Shown piece by piece: positions 25,075-36,598 of a stretch of DNA of 64,000 bases. The notes beneath the pieces were generated by a model, which searched no databases, had not been told where the DNA came from, and worked only from the letters and a program-made list of their open reading frames with translations. How positions within the stretch are numbered: the first letter of the stretch is position 1; every line of letters begins with the position of its first letter. Source of the DNA: Xenopus tropicalis (taxonomy: Eukaryota; Chordata; Amphibia; Anura; Pipidae); contig NC_030677.2 of assembly GCF_000004195.4 (NCBI RefSeq), positions 46,811,142 through 46,875,141 on the forward strand, given 5' to 3'. The position numbers and the translations under genes were made by a program.

Positions 25075-25258
25075 AATAATAAAACAGTACTTTGTACTTG
25101 ATCTGAACTAAGCTGTATGGATCCATATTGGTGGCAAAACAATCCTATTGGGTTTATTTAATGTTTAAATAATTTTTAGCAGACTTAAGATGTGGTGATC
25201 CAAATTATAGAAAAATCTGGAAAACCCCAGGTTCCAAGCATTCCAGATAACAGATCTT
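25075..25258 (-). mobile_element. Partial MITE, 'tacaggtatggga' family, inverted
   Basis: The minus strand shows ctggaatgcttggaacctgg, then the cctattgggtttatttaatg block (plus-strand spelling), and ends within gatcaagtacaaagtactg. That is the left half of the family found at 8326. The outer end and the right half are missing. Confidence 0.7.
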
Positions 25259-26569
25259 ATTCCTCTACTTCTTTTAATCCATCTGAATATTGCAGAAAAC
25301 GCCTCTCCAAAAACAGACTGAAAAAGTCAAGTTACATTAAATTGTGTCAGTATGGAAATCAAAGGGCTAAAATAGTTACAACTCCTTTGCAGTTGTCAAG
25401 GGCATGATGCCCTCAACAGTCAACTCGGCTGCTACATAGTTTTCCTGAATTCTATTCCTAGCATGTTGTGCCATGCCCGCACGAATACCTTAGGTGATCT
25501 GTAGCCATTAAGTAGTTATTAGTAGTTATCTGATTTGTCCTTCCCTTACAGTATGGCTAATCCCACAGAAAAGAGAGGATTCTGCTGTGGATGTGATTGC
25601 AGTCTGACCTACTGTCAGCATTTTCAATGTTAGACTTCTATAAACTAACATATCTATTTAAGTCCTAAAAGGACCAAAATTACTGCCTGAGTCTCCACTG
25701 TGGGATTGTGAGACTCTGTGGGACTTGTTTTTCTAGCTCAGCCTATACCTCTGGAGATTTATAGATCTACTGTACCACCAATGAACCTTCAATGAAGATA
25801 CATGCCAAGTGTCATGTTAGGATTAAACCTTGGCCTTCACCTTTAGTTACATGCAGATGCCTCTGCAGTTGGAAAGGATAAATGCCTTACAATTATATTC
25901 ACATTGACTCAAGTGGATTTTTTAAGACTCTTGTTTTGGTTTTTCAAGTGTGTTGGGGTCTTCATCTTCTTCAGTTGGTTGCAGGCAATTATAATGCTAA
26001 ATCTTCCTGACCTTATAGAGTGTTAGCTATAATATCTCTGCAAAATCGCAAAAGCTTTATTTTCTGCTGAAGCTCAGTCTATGCTAAGTCTTCACTGCAA
26101 TGGTATACATCAGATAAGTCTAGAAAGCACATTATTATTTACAATACTAAGCACAAGTGAGGTTAAATATGACCGACTCAACATTTTATATTAATATGTA
26201 GAGGGTCAAAGTGTAATCCCTTATTAATCTGCAACCAATCATATAGATTATTCAAATGGCATCACTGTTTCAGAACTCCTACAAAGAATAGTATGCATTA
26301 TGGCCAATTAATAATTAATTTGCAGACCACGTAGTTTAAATACTCATTTAACAAGAGATGAATCCCCGTTGCTACCTGTGCAGCAGGTGAGAGTGTAGAG
26401 GGTCAGGTATTTCAATCAGTGCATGTCTTCAGGGATGACCATGTCATACTCTAGGGATGATCACGCTATACAATTAGTAAATAGGGCACACAAATGGCAA
26501 CATTTTAAATAAACCACTTAATTCATGAAGGTCCCTTTATTGTTTTTACTTTGATAATGAAATTTGAAG
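25259..26569. other. No recognised feature
   Basis: Mixed-composition sequence without gene or repeat signature that I recognise. Confidence 0.4.
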
Positions 26570-27178
26570 CAGTGTAAGTTGTTTTTCATGGTAAGGGCAG
26601 TGAGGTTGGGGAATGTCCTTCCTAGTGATGTTGTAATTGCAGATTCTGTTAATACCTTTAAGAGGGGCCTGGATGAGTTCTTGAATAAGCATTTTATTCA
26701 AGCCTATTGGGATACTAAAATCTACAGTTAGTATTAATGTTGGTATATATGGTTTATGTATGTGAGTGTATAGATAGGTCAGTATGGGTCTGTATGTGAG
26801 TGTATAGATAGGTCAGTATGGGTCTGTATGTGAGTGGATAGATAGGTCAGTATGGGTCTGTATGTGAGTGGATAGATAGGTCAGTATGGGTCTGTATGTG
26901 AGTGGATAGATAGGTCAGTATGGGTCTGTATGTGAGTGTATAGATAGGTCAGTATGAGTCTGTATGTGAGTGTATAGATAGGTCAGTATGGGTCTGTATG
27001 TGAGTGTATAGATAGGTCAGTATGGGTCTGTATGTGAGTGTATAGATAGGTCAGTATGGGTCTGTATGTGAGTGTATAGATAGGTAAGTATAGGTTTGTG
27101 TGTGCTGGGTTTACTTAGAAGGGTTGAACTTGATGGACTCTTTTGATGGTCTTTTTTCAGTCCTATGTAACTATGTAC
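26570..27178 (+). mobile_element. CR1/L2-type LINE 3' end with internal minisatellite
   Basis: The left part reads the C-terminal LINE tail (gcagtgaggttggggaatgt ... cttcctagtgatgttgtaat), homologous to the minus-strand copy at 13200. The right part ends with the terminal block agaagggttgaacttgatgg, then ggtcttttttcagtcc and atgtaactatgta. Between them lies a 34-bp tandem array, so the array sits in the 3' untranslated region. 5'-truncated. Confidence 0.85.
26757..27100 (+). repeat. 34-bp minisatellite, 10 copies
   Basis: Ten units of gtatgtgagtgtatagatag + gtcagtatgggtct. Variation is minor: gtggatag in three adjacent units, atgagtct in one, and a last unit that decays. It lies wholly inside the LINE 3' end. 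Confidence 0.93.
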
Positions 27179-27329
27179 AACAGAAGTCAAATTAGAACTC
27201 GACATTTAATACCGAAAAACACATTGGAATAAATAAATGCATTGGCTAATTCAGATGGCTACATAACATTATATAAGTGCCAACACAGCAGTATGGCTGC
27301 AGGCAAAAGCTCTGGTATATTGGGGGGAA

Positions 27330-27425
27330 AAAAAGGCAGGATGGCATCCCGCCTTATGGTCTACCAAAAACTTTAAAGTGATCTACTGGTAGACCGCAAT
27401 CTACCTCTTGGGCACCCCTGTATTA
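27330..27425. mobile_element. hAT-like MITE end fragment
   Basis: The right end, gatctactggtagaccgcaa then tacctcttgggcacccctg, is typical of a hAT-like repeat closing in CCCCTG. A matching left end was not found. Confidence 0.4.
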
Positions 27426-27480
27426 AATATACCCTTCATACTAATAGTACAGTGAATTGTAAATTGATTGCAAACATTAA

Positions 27481-27842
27481 GGGGCCTATTTACTACAGGT
27501 TGTGTTTTTTTTTCATGAATCATATTTTTTGTGCAAAAATGAATTTTTTTTTGCAGGAAAAAAACACAATTTTTTGCCTTTTATATTGAGTCAAAACTGT
27601 GAAAATCCAAAAGTAAAAATATGCCGTCTAAAAGCTGTTGAGATCATGTAGAAGTCAATGGCATGTTTGCTTTTTCAGCTAATCTTCTTTGTTTTGTGCT
27701 TTGTTTCCAGGACTTTTTTTTACATTTTTTCCTAGTATTTATTCTTTGTGATTTTTGAAAAAGGCTGGTTTAATAAATTACCTGGCATTCATGGTTCAAA
27801 AACCTCTAAATCCACAAAAATGATAATGTTGATAAATGGGCC
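27481..27842. mobile_element. Decayed MITE with 'ggggcctatttac' ends
   Basis: The left end ggggcctatttactacagg is mirrored by gttgataaatgggcctcccc. The interior has gtgaaaatccaaaagtaaaa, tagaagtcaatggcatg and T-rich runs. The duplication is not clear. Confidence 0.55.
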
Positions 27843-29615
27843 TCCCCATCTCCAGTTGCACCTTTGTATATTTTAGACATAATCTACTATGAAATTATTT
27901 AATTGCGTTATTATTTAAAATACAGTCAGGAATACAAGCTGTAATTGTGGAAAACATAAAACATTCAATGAAATAAGGATATTTAATATTTGCTATTGAG
28001 AGAAGAGGTGAGGGCTATTAGCTCAATATGATATTAGCTGTATGTATATGAAGCATTTTTATTTAAATATAAACATGTGCCTTGTCAGTCAATCACAGGA
28101 GTCTGGCAGATAATGTTTACCGTTGTGGTTGTTAAAAAAAATTTCCACACCAGTGGTTTCAGAAATAGTCTTGTTTGCATTGTGTTTAGTTGCATACAGT
28201 ACTTTAGCTTGCATTTCAAAATTCTGCTTTATGTCCTCAGCCTGAGTGTTAGCTATATTATCAATGTCAATAAATGTAAATTCATCTTTTTAACTACCAT
28301 TTCATTGCTTCAAAAGCTCTCTGCATTTGCATTTGACACAAGGGAAGATGCAACTTTAAAAAACATTTCCCAGCTTGGTCCATTAATTTCAGTAGAAAAT
28401 GTACCTACTGCTGAGAATATGACAGTTCTGAACTTTGGTGTTTTCACATGATCTACCCCCTAGGGTAAAGCCAACAACACTTTGACTTACTCAGCTGGAA
28501 CCCCACCTTTTGCAGTTTAATCAGTTACTGAAGCATCGAGGGAGAGGTGTAAGCAATATTAACTGAATGACCCCTTTGATTTCTATACAACGTTTGTTCT
28601 CAAAAACTGAGATATAAAATGCTATTTGCTACTTAAATGGGCAGTACACATTTGTACATTCCCTAATGAATCACTAATAATGTAAAAGAATGACCATTTG
28701 TACAGCTAACATCTAGATTGCAATAACATTTTAATATTTAAAGAATATGTAAGGAATAAGCATTCTCATGTATAGCTATTGTCTAGTGCACTGCATCTCT
28801 ATGTAATGTATTAGGAGAGACAAAATAGCAAAACTATTGCTGCCAACAGCAAAGGGACTGGGAGATAAAAGTTTTTTAGTACCACAGGCTCAGGTGAATA
28901 CTGTATGTATCTGATGTTCACCCTTGAGCATTAAATCAAAACAACAAATGATCAAAACAAATCTTTTGAGGGCTTCAAACATTGAGGGGCTGATCTTTTC
29001 AAACAGGTATTTAACTCAAGTTTCAACTTAATGGCATTCATTAATTATTTTCGCTTGATGGCATTCTTTGATTTTATCAATGTATCTTCTTAAAAGAGAA
29101 CCCAAACAGTTCTAAACTTTTCTTTAACACTTCCTACATAAACAAGATTGCTAGCCCACATATACAGTACCTGTGAAAATAAGCATGCAATCACTGTATA
29201 AACTCTTGTCTGTGCATAAAGTTTGGCATATTTAAAAATGATAGATCAGTACGCTTCATCCATCCATGCACTCCCACCCAGCTGCTGGACACAAGACACC
29301 ACAACTGGCAAGAGATGGTGGCTGTTATTACCAACGTAACATATAACCAACCATAACTTGCTGGAACAGAACAATTTGTGAACGCACATAGCCTCCAAAT
29401 GGAATGTACCTGAGCTCAAGTCTGAAGTCTGGTTCCTACCACCTATTCAAGTCTACATCTAATGTTGTCTAGCTCCGTCCAGCACCCCAGGTCTGCACTC
29501 TTACCCACTAACATTACCAACTGCCCTTTCAAGTTACCTCTGCCACCTACTGCCAACTTCTACAGTCGCCACCTCCCCTGTCACATAATACTACTGTCCT
29601 CCTGGTTCTCCTGCC
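27843..29615. other. No recognised feature
   Basis: Contains a 124-codon open frame at 28077-28451 that I judge to be chance. GC rises at 29270-29600 without a recognised repeat. Confidence 0.4.
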
Positions 29616-29813
29616 AGTGGAAAATTAACCAATAGCAGTATTGGGGAGCTCAACCCTCTGTTAACTTACCCAAACGGGTATCAGGTGCAAATACTGGAAG
29701 AACCTCACCTTGCATGGGGGTCAATATCCAACAGCAAAAAAATCCAGTAGCACACTGAAGATGCAAATCGTGAGAAAATTGTATTTTATTTGCCCAAGTA
29801 CATAAAAACAAGC

Positions 29814-29858
29814 AAAGAGCAACGTTTCGGGACCCTCCGGACCCTTTCTCAAGCTAAT
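29814..29858 (-). ncRNA. Degenerate hammerhead-like motif (left arm)
   Basis: The minus strand reads TTGAGAAAGGGTCC, then GGAGGGTCCC, then GAAACGTTG. The GAAAC half of a hammerhead core is intact, but the CUGANGA half is changed at catalytic positions, so activity is unlikely. Confidence 0.4.
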
Positions 29859-30501
29859 GGTGCACTATTTAGTGTGCAAGTTATAAAGGTAGTAAAATGG
29901 GTGGGGATAGAGAAAACTTCCCCTGCTCCAGTGATAGCATGGTTAATTACAACAATTTAACCCCATATGTGCATACTAACAACCAGTCTTTAAATATTCT
30001 TATATAAAAATGTTAAAAAGCATACAAATATATATTTAGTCCACATTTGTGCAAGATTAGAGATCATTGTGTCAAATATCAGCATAGTGTATAACTGGAA
30101 CACTCATCTCTGATAAACAATGTTTATCTTTAAGTTACTAACTAGATAACACTGGATACGCTGAGGGTGGAAGACTATTCCAGCATACTTCAATGAGTCT
30201 CAGGGAGGTACTGAGTATGATGTGCTGAACTAGTCCTCTAAACGTCTCAGAGATGAGTGTTCCAGTTATACACTATGCTGATATTTGACACAATGATCTC
30301 TAATCTTGCACAAATGTGGACTAAATATATATTTGTATGCTTTTTAACATTTTTATATAAGAATATTTAAAGACTGGTTGTTAGTATGCACATATGGGGT
30401 TAAATTGTTGTAATTAACCATGCTATCACTGGAGCAGGGGAAGTTTTCTCTATCCCCACCCATTTTACTACCTTTATAACTTGCACACTAAATAGTGCAC
30501 C

Positions 30502-30536
30502 ATTAGCTTGAGAAAGGGTCCCGAAACGTTGCTCTT
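30502..30536 (+). ncRNA. Degenerate hammerhead-like motif (right arm, shortened)
   Basis: Same motif as the left arm, but 9 bp shorter: gagaaagggtcccgaaacg replaces the version with two gggtcc blocks. Loss between short direct repeats (gggtcc) explains it and removes stem II. Confidence 0.4.
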
Positions 30537-30639
30537 TGCTTGTTTTTATGTACTTGGGCAAATAAAATACAATTTTTTCACGATTTGCATCTTCAGTGTG
30601 CTACTGGATTTTTTTGCTGTTGCTAGTGGAAAATTAACC

Positions 30640-31264
30640 GGTAAGCCAATTTCCAGGCCCACTCATAAGGCCCCAACTCTGGAAATCCCTTGACTCCCAG
30701 GGGTAGTTAAATGGAAAGTAGGATATTTTTCTCCAGCCAGATAACCTACAGATCAAAGAAGTGGAAGAGGCTGGGACAAGATGCCCATGTTGCCAAGTAT
30801 CAGAAACAGAAACAGAGCTGTCAACCTCTAAGAAAGCAAATCCGGGGCACGCGCAGGCAAACTTTTTTCCCAGTTGAAGCCGGAAAAGCACTACTTGCAC
30901 ATATGCAAATGCTTTGGAGGCTGTCACTGAATGCTTACTGCACATGTGCTCATGAAATTTGACACAAACTTTGGGGGATAGCCAAAGAATTGTGAGAATA
31001 CTGCTGGGTGACATGAGACCGGGGTAGAGAAGGCAAAATCAGGTCACTCACAAAAAATAGGGGGGACTGAATAAGGCATCTTATGCAACTGAGATATACA
31101 TATCCTTTCTTGTAATTTAGAGATACCTCTAAATGGTGCAAATTATGTATGTATGGGCTAGTTTTGACCATGAAACCAAGAAGGGCAAGCAAAGACCAAT
31201 GAACCAAATAAAGCAACAGTGCGACTGATATTTTAGCCTCAGAGTGTTGTACTATATTTGCTAT
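30640..31264. other. No recognised feature
   Basis: Several overlapping open frames on both strands (up to 126 codons) with no family resemblance. I treat them as chance. Confidence 0.35.
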
Positions 31265-31395
31265 TAAAACAAGAGAATATAGATTAGGCAATGCCTTTTA
31301 TTGAATCAAAAATGCAAGCTTTCTAGAAAACATTGGTCCCTTCTCATTAAATTGACATTTTATAATCTAGTAGATTAGCCAATAAAGGGTATCTT
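31265..31395 (-). repeat. Decayed hammerhead/Penelope-type terminal fragment
   Basis: The minus strand reads tgagaagggaccaatgtttt then ctagaaagcttgc. This resembles 50290-50445, where aaaagggac is followed by gaaagcttgct, and tattggctaa / gttagccaa sit nearby in both. The core is strongly degraded. Confidence 0.4.
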
Positions 31396-31964
31396 CTACT
31401 CTACATTTTTTTTTTCATTATTTTAGCAGCAGAAGGAATCCAGTATATTCCCATTGGGTGCAAGTTATTATCCTTCACAGCTTTGTAGTCTATAACCCAG
31501 GGGGTGCTCTAAAATCTTTATGAGAAAATCCTTTTTCAACAAAAATCCTACAAGACTAAAAATATGGCATTTTGTAATTAAAAAAAAGCAATAAGGGAAT
31601 GGCATTTCCCTGCATCACCTTAATTGATGGCACCAACTTCCCATGATTTTGTACGAGTCTATGGAAATTTCTAGATATACAATATACCATAAGCATGAAT
31701 AACAAAATAGTTTGATGCCCTGTCAGTAAGTATGCTTCCCATTGTCCTGCACTGATTATTGTCATTTGACACAAAACCTGGTAACATCATGAACCAGCCC
31801 CTATTTGTTGGTTTGTTATAAAGAAGGGAAATTATTTAATCTTTTCATTCTTCCACAGTGTGTGAAGACATCATTTGCCATGAATCCACGTGATTGAGAG
31901 ACAAAGGAAGGGGCATCTGCAAAGACAATTTTTTTGCAGACCTTTCAAATTAACCAACAGGTAG

Positions 31965-32298
31965 TACAGGAATAGGACCCATTATCCAGAATGCTTGGGA
32001 CCAAGGGTATTCCCGGATAAGGGGTCTTTCTGTAATTTGGATCTTCATACCTTAAGTCTACTATAACATCAATAAAACATTAATTAAACCCAATAGGATT
32101 ATATTTAATCCAGTAAGGATTATTTATATCTTAGTTGGGATCAAGTACAAGGTACTGTTTTATTTTTACAGAGAAAAAGGAAAATCATTTTTAAAAATCT
32201 GAATTATTTGATTAAAATGGAGTCTATGGGAGACAGGCTTTCTGTAATTCGGAGCTTTCTGCATATCGGGTTTCCGGATAACGAATCCCATACCTGTA
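31965..32298 (+). mobile_element. MITE, 'tacaggtatggga' family, full length
   Basis: Starts tacaggaataggaccc and ends cgaatcccatacctgta. The interior follows the copy at 8326 closely, including ttaattaaacccaatagg and gagtctatgggagacagg. Confidence 0.88.
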
Positions 32299-33424
32299 CT
32301 GAGATCCCATGAAGTGCTGTTTATACAAACCTTTGCATTTTAGATTGTCCGTATAAATATAAACCATTTAGTGCAGTTCATATCTATTCTGCATTTTTCA
32401 TAAAACTACTGTATAGGCTACTTAAATTATTAGTCTTGGGCTTAATGGCCACTAAATACCAAGTACCCGTCATGCTGTTCCACAAGCTATTTAGGGAGTC
32501 TATAGCATTAGTATTGCTTGTACCTTGCTATGACTGATGTAATTCCATAACTGCAGTGTGAAACTGGTGGAAAGGTAATTAACAATTTTTACAGTTGTTC
32601 AAATATCATGTATGTTAGAAAAAAAAGCTACAGTATAGGAAATAAAAAAAAAAAAATTAGTAATATATCACATAACAAATGAACCACAGCAGGCCATTTA
32701 TAATGTAGTAAGGTACTATTAGTGTATCAGCACGACATATTGCTATATAAAGCCATTAAGTGAGAATAACAAAACTTACAGTACAAAAACTGATAATAAC
32801 AGAACTGTTTAAAAAAAAAAATCCTGTATATAATCATATTTTCTGCTGGAATAAATTAAACTCTATGGCCTTTGAAAAGTTAAGTGACTGACAAGGCAAA
32901 TTGCCCTGTGTGATGCTATTCATTTATAATTTGTTTCTGTTATTGGTCACACCATGTTGCTTACACCACCAGTTGGCATTTTGTTTCTGAAACTGAGATC
33001 ATATGGTATGTTCAGATCCCTGCATTTTCCACAGTCTAGTTTTCTAATCACGGAGGGAAGTGGACAGTACATATTATCCCATATTGTTGAAAACAGAGAC
33101 ATCTATTGGTCGCAACATGCAAACAAACTTTTGTTAAAAGCAAAAAAGAACATATATTCTTATGCCAATAACCTAAGATAAATAACAAAATGCATTTGAC
33201 GTTTGTCTGTTACTGGGAGTGCTAGTAAAATATTTTAAGTGCTGTTTCCAAAACAGTATTTAATAATAACTGAACTTATTTCACTGAAAAAAAAGAAAGA
33301 AAAAAGAAAGCAAGTGATAGTGTGAGTGCCTATTTCCTTTCTAAAGGGCACATTTTTTGGCAGAAAGCATGTTTATTTTTTGGATGAGTGATTTATTAAC
33401 ATAGGTAATATGTGCTAAATGTTC
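32299..33424. other. No recognised feature
   Basis: AT-rich with A runs near 32645 and an A/G tract near 33285-33312. Confidence 0.4.
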
Positions 33425-33620
33425 TGAAGCATCAGCCCCATATAGGTCAAACTCATTATCATGCTGCTTGGCCCCCTTGGCACACTGTGGCTCGGACAGA
33501 TTCTCAGCAGGTTTCTTGGTGATGACAAAGGTGATGCACTTGCCATTTGGTGCCCAAGCATTTTTGTCCCCTACGAAACAGAGGACATACCAACTAACAA
33601 AATATTGCCCATCTAAAGGT
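33425..33620 (-). other. Unidentified stop-free, GC-richer stretch (possible exon or gene fragment)
   Basis: The minus strand is open for about 90 codons. The middle reads DKNAWAPNGKCITFVITKKP, followed by AENLSEPQCAKGAKQHDNEF. GC is higher than in the flanks. A pyrimidine-rich tcctctgtttcgtag just upstream of the GGGGACAAA codons would serve as a splice acceptor. I do not recognise the protein. A second frame is also open across the same DNA, which weakens the case. It could be an exon, a processed fragment or chance. Confidence 0.35.
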
Positions 33621-33894
33621 TACAACGCATATTCTTTGTAAACAAGACAATGATAAATTCAGTAATAAAGTTACTCAGTGGCAGATCCTTTTACAAACGT
33701 ATACTCTACTATGGTATAGATAGAAAGGCAGGTGCCATGCTTGCTGCAGATTTTGATCATGGGTCACCTTTATATGCCTGCTCCCCAATACAACATTATA
33801 TTAAATAATGTGCATTATAGATAATTCATGCACACATTGTTTTAAAGGTGAAATTAAAGGATTTGTTTGCATGCATGGCCAAAATCAAATTTAA

Positions 33895-34372
33895 AGGGGA
33901 CCTGTCACCTTAAGAAATAATTTGAAATTCTTTTATATTGCGTTTGTTAAGCAAAATAAACTTCACTTTCACTATATAAGTAATATAAATCTTGTTTCCT
34001 TCAGTCCTGGAATTACACATCAGGCAGGTGCCATTTTGTGGACACTGTTATTAAGGCAAGCTTTGTATCACCCCAAAATCTTGTGTATGTGCCAGAATGG
34101 GGGACCAGATGCCCAGGCCATTGCACTGGCTACACAATTAAATGGTTAGGAGGGAGGGGGAAAGTGTGAGATGAATTGAAAGTACTAGTCTGCCGCACCT
34201 CTATGCCTAAGGCATAGAGTCGGGGCAGGCAATATATGATTGACAGCTGGGATTTTATAATGCCTTTATAATGGGTTTGGATGTGTTAATATAAAAATTA
34301 ATTTGGATTTCTTGTTTAATTTGAAAAGGACTTTTATTATACAGCTTTTTATGTCAGTGCGACAGGTCCCCT
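33895..34372. mobile_element. T2/Kolobok-type MITE
   Basis: The ends aaaggggacctgtcacc and gcgacaggtccccttt are inverted copies, flanked by TTAA (33891-33894 and 34373-34376). TTAA plus AAAGGGG ends are the mark of the T2 MITE family described in Xenopus and linked to Kolobok transposases. 478 bp, non-coding. Confidence 0.92.
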
Positions 34373-34471
34373 TTAAGAGAACATCAAGTACAACCCAAAC
34401 GGTCTGTTCCCAAATGCCCACATTTATATGTAATTGTAGTACTGCATAAGAACTTACAATTAATACATGTG

Positions 34472-34553
34472 TTTTTCAATGGTCTTAGGCAACTCCTGTG
34501 AAAGGGTCGTTCAACCCCCAAAGGGGTCCTGACCCACAGGATGAGAACCGCTG
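34472..34553. mobile_element. hAT-like MITE end
   Basis: Reads caatggtcttaggcaactcc, gtgaaagggtcgttcaaccc and tgacccacaggatgagaacc, the familiar terminal half of a vertebrate hAT MITE ending '...ggttgagaaccactg'. Left half missing. Confidence 0.6.
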
Positions 34554-35374
34554 ATCTATAGGAATATGCAAGCAATAGATTTTTAGTTTCTGAGTGCCCT
34601 CCCCCCCAAAAAAATATACTTGCCTTTTCAATCATTTATGAAAATGCCTTGCTTTAACCCACAATGTAGTATTTTTTACTATGATTCCAGCATAATTGCA
34701 GTCCTTGGGGTAATGCATCTGGCACAATTGCAGCCAATATATACAGTTAATACACTCTAACACTTCATGGGTTAATCAGTCACTAAATACCTATAGCACA
34801 GACCTAAAGGAGTTTGCATGCAATAGCTAAGTGGCTCCCCAAAAATATACCTGGTGCTTCGATAATTCATGAAAACGTATTGAAAAATGGACCGAGTCGT
34901 CGATATATGAAGTATGCAACTATCAAGCAAGTTGTTGAGAAACAAAACTTACATATCAGATCCTAGATAAAGGACAATTTTATTTGAACCCATAAAGCTT
35001 ATAAAAATAACCATCCTAAAACAAAGCCACCTTTGAAATGTAAGCATTTCTTTATTAATATGAAAAACAAGCAAACAAATACGTCTTATTACTGTTCAGC
35101 AAAGTTCTATTGGAATAAAAAATATGCTGCAGAAGTATAATCAGCACAGCAAAATTTGCTTCACCAGAGTTTTTGTTCAAGAGCAATTGGACTGAGTTAG
35201 AGAAAAGCCACAGAAACATTTTTAGCAACCAAAGCAGTCAAGGAAAGAAATAGCAGGTATTCTACAAACAACACATTTTACTTTGGTGCTATTAAAAGAA
35301 AGCTTGAAATATTAAATCCCAAAATGCATGGGGCATAAGTGGCTTGAATGCTCCAGCAAGAAATGGCCAAATCA
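34554..35374. other. No recognised feature
   Basis: AT-rich; nothing recognised. Confidence 0.4.
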
Positions 35375-35532
35375 GGGGTGCACAAATCCAGTCCCCGAGG
35401 CCATTTAACTGACCAGGTTTTAAGGATTCTGCAGTGGATCAGTCATTTTAATTGACACACCTGTGCTCTTACAATAATATCCTTAAAATTCAGTCTTGTA
35501 GCAACCCCTGAGGACCGGGCTCAGCACCCTGG
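35375..35532. mobile_element. Small hAT-like MITE
   Basis: Left caggggtgcacaaatccagt; right, inverted, gaggaccgggctcagcaccctg. Short terminal inverted repeats with CAGGGG-type ends. No clean 8-bp duplication visible, so superfamily is tentative. Confidence 0.55.
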
Positions 35533-35884
35533 GGTAGGGAAACAAATGAAATCTTTACTGTATGAAGCCAGCAGCCTTTTGCTGCTGTTAAATAAAAATC
35601 CTTTACAGAAAAGTTTAAAAAGAGGCCGAGTTGAGATTTTGCAAACAGACTCTTCAGCCATTAACGTAAAATAATCGGTAATGTTACTGCTGTAAATATT
35701 CGGTTGGCAGAAAACAAAAAAACAAGGATTGTTTGTATCATCTATTTTAATGATATTTTATATTTTTAATAGGAAATATATCAGTGGGAATGTCAATAAT
35801 CCAAAAAAACTGCCTATACTGTTTTCCTCAAGAAAAATTGTAGGACTCGTGGGGCATGATGGAAAATGTAAGAAACAGATGCAA

Positions 35885-36055
35885 AGACGCTAAAATTAAC
35901 GCATGATTCTCATGCGTTAAATTTCGCGCTACCACATGCGTTAATGTTAACGCATTGCGTTAATTTGCGGGCAGAAACTAACAAATGATTCACAAACACA
36001 TATCCGCACTAAATATCGCATTAGTCTGTGCAAAAATTAACACCTACTTGGGGCA
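35885..36055. repeat. Cluster of 'gcgttaa' hairpin repeats
   Basis: taacgcatgattctcatgcgtta is followed by catgcgttaatgttaacgca and ttgcgttaatttgcgggc. The units are inverted or direct copies of a 7-10-bp word and form two small hairpins. Probably the core of a decayed MITE. Confidence 0.55.
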
Positions 36056-36134
36056 GGCGGTAATTATAGAAAAGTACAGTTCATGAGCTTTTGGCAACAC
36101 AATATGGACTTGGCAGTGGGATTTATTCAAGTAT

Positions 36135-36315
36135 AGGGGTGAATTATTAATATATGTAGGCTCCTAGCGTAATTTCTGCATTTTTTTCACGCTCTTGGCG
36201 ACTATTTCGTACTTTGCAACAAAATTATCGCGAAAAAATCATATTGTTGCACCGAGTACGAAAGATTTGGATTCATTCAAGCTTCGGTATTGTGACTTTC
36301 CGCAATCAAAACCAT
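36135..36315. mobile_element. Truncated member of the 52-bp-array transposon family (no array)
   Basis: Contains tcgtactttgcaacaaaatt, ccgagtacgaaagatttgga, ttcattcaagcttcggtatt and gtgactttcc. This is the arm that precedes the 52-bp array in the elements at 38001 and 44031. Here gtgactttcc runs into unrelated sequence, so the copy has no array or was cut there. Confidence 0.65.
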
Positions 36316-36324
36316 AGATGGTAA

Positions 36325-36598
36325 GGCTTATGCCACATTTTGCGTATGGCGTATATTTTCGGCAAGCCGAAAATCACTTGCCAAAAATAGCGCCATATGC
36401 TCCTACCTGTGCCTGCACCCAAATGAATGGAATATGCTCAGGTACAGGCACATGTAGCCGATATCCGCGGAAGATATGAAGTCTCACGTTTTTTGGCAGA
36501 TATCTGCAAAATGTGCCTGCACCCGAGTGTATTCCATTCCATTGTGCAGGCACAAGGTAGGATACATTTACAGTAGCGGGGCCCGTGTGGCATCAGCC
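36325..36598. mobile_element. 274-bp MITE, Harbinger-like (TAA duplication)
   Basis: Ends ggcttatgccacattttg and the inverse cgtgtggcatcagcc, flanked by taa (36322-36324 and 36599-36601). The interior repeats cctgtgcctgcaccc / gtgcctgcacccgag and atatccgcggaagatat. Ends resemble those of the element at 21728 in kind (gg-ct--g-cacac). Confidence 0.8.

Larger units (their letters stand above)
29631..30624. mobile_element. Head-to-head inverted dimer, Penelope-type termini suspected
   Basis: A 994-bp insertion flanked by an exact 15-bp duplication, agtggaaaattaacc (29616-29630 and 30625-30639). Inside, arms 29729-30113 and 30247-30622 are inverted and nearly identical around a 133-bp spacer. 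About 98 bp at the left (29631-29728) is single-copy. Each arm carries a hammerhead-like gaaacgttgctctttgcttg motif. Long variable duplications, inverted terminal copies and hammerhead motifs together suggest a Penelope-like or retrozyme-like element. No coding sequence remains. Confidence 0.75.

Noticed and set aside
26757..27100. CRISPR-like array of 34-bp repeats
   Set aside because: The units are contiguous with no spacers and lie in a LINE 3' end of a vertebrate genome.
28077..28451. 124-codon plus-strand frame
   Set aside because: AT-rich codon use, no motif, no splice or promoter context. Probably chance.
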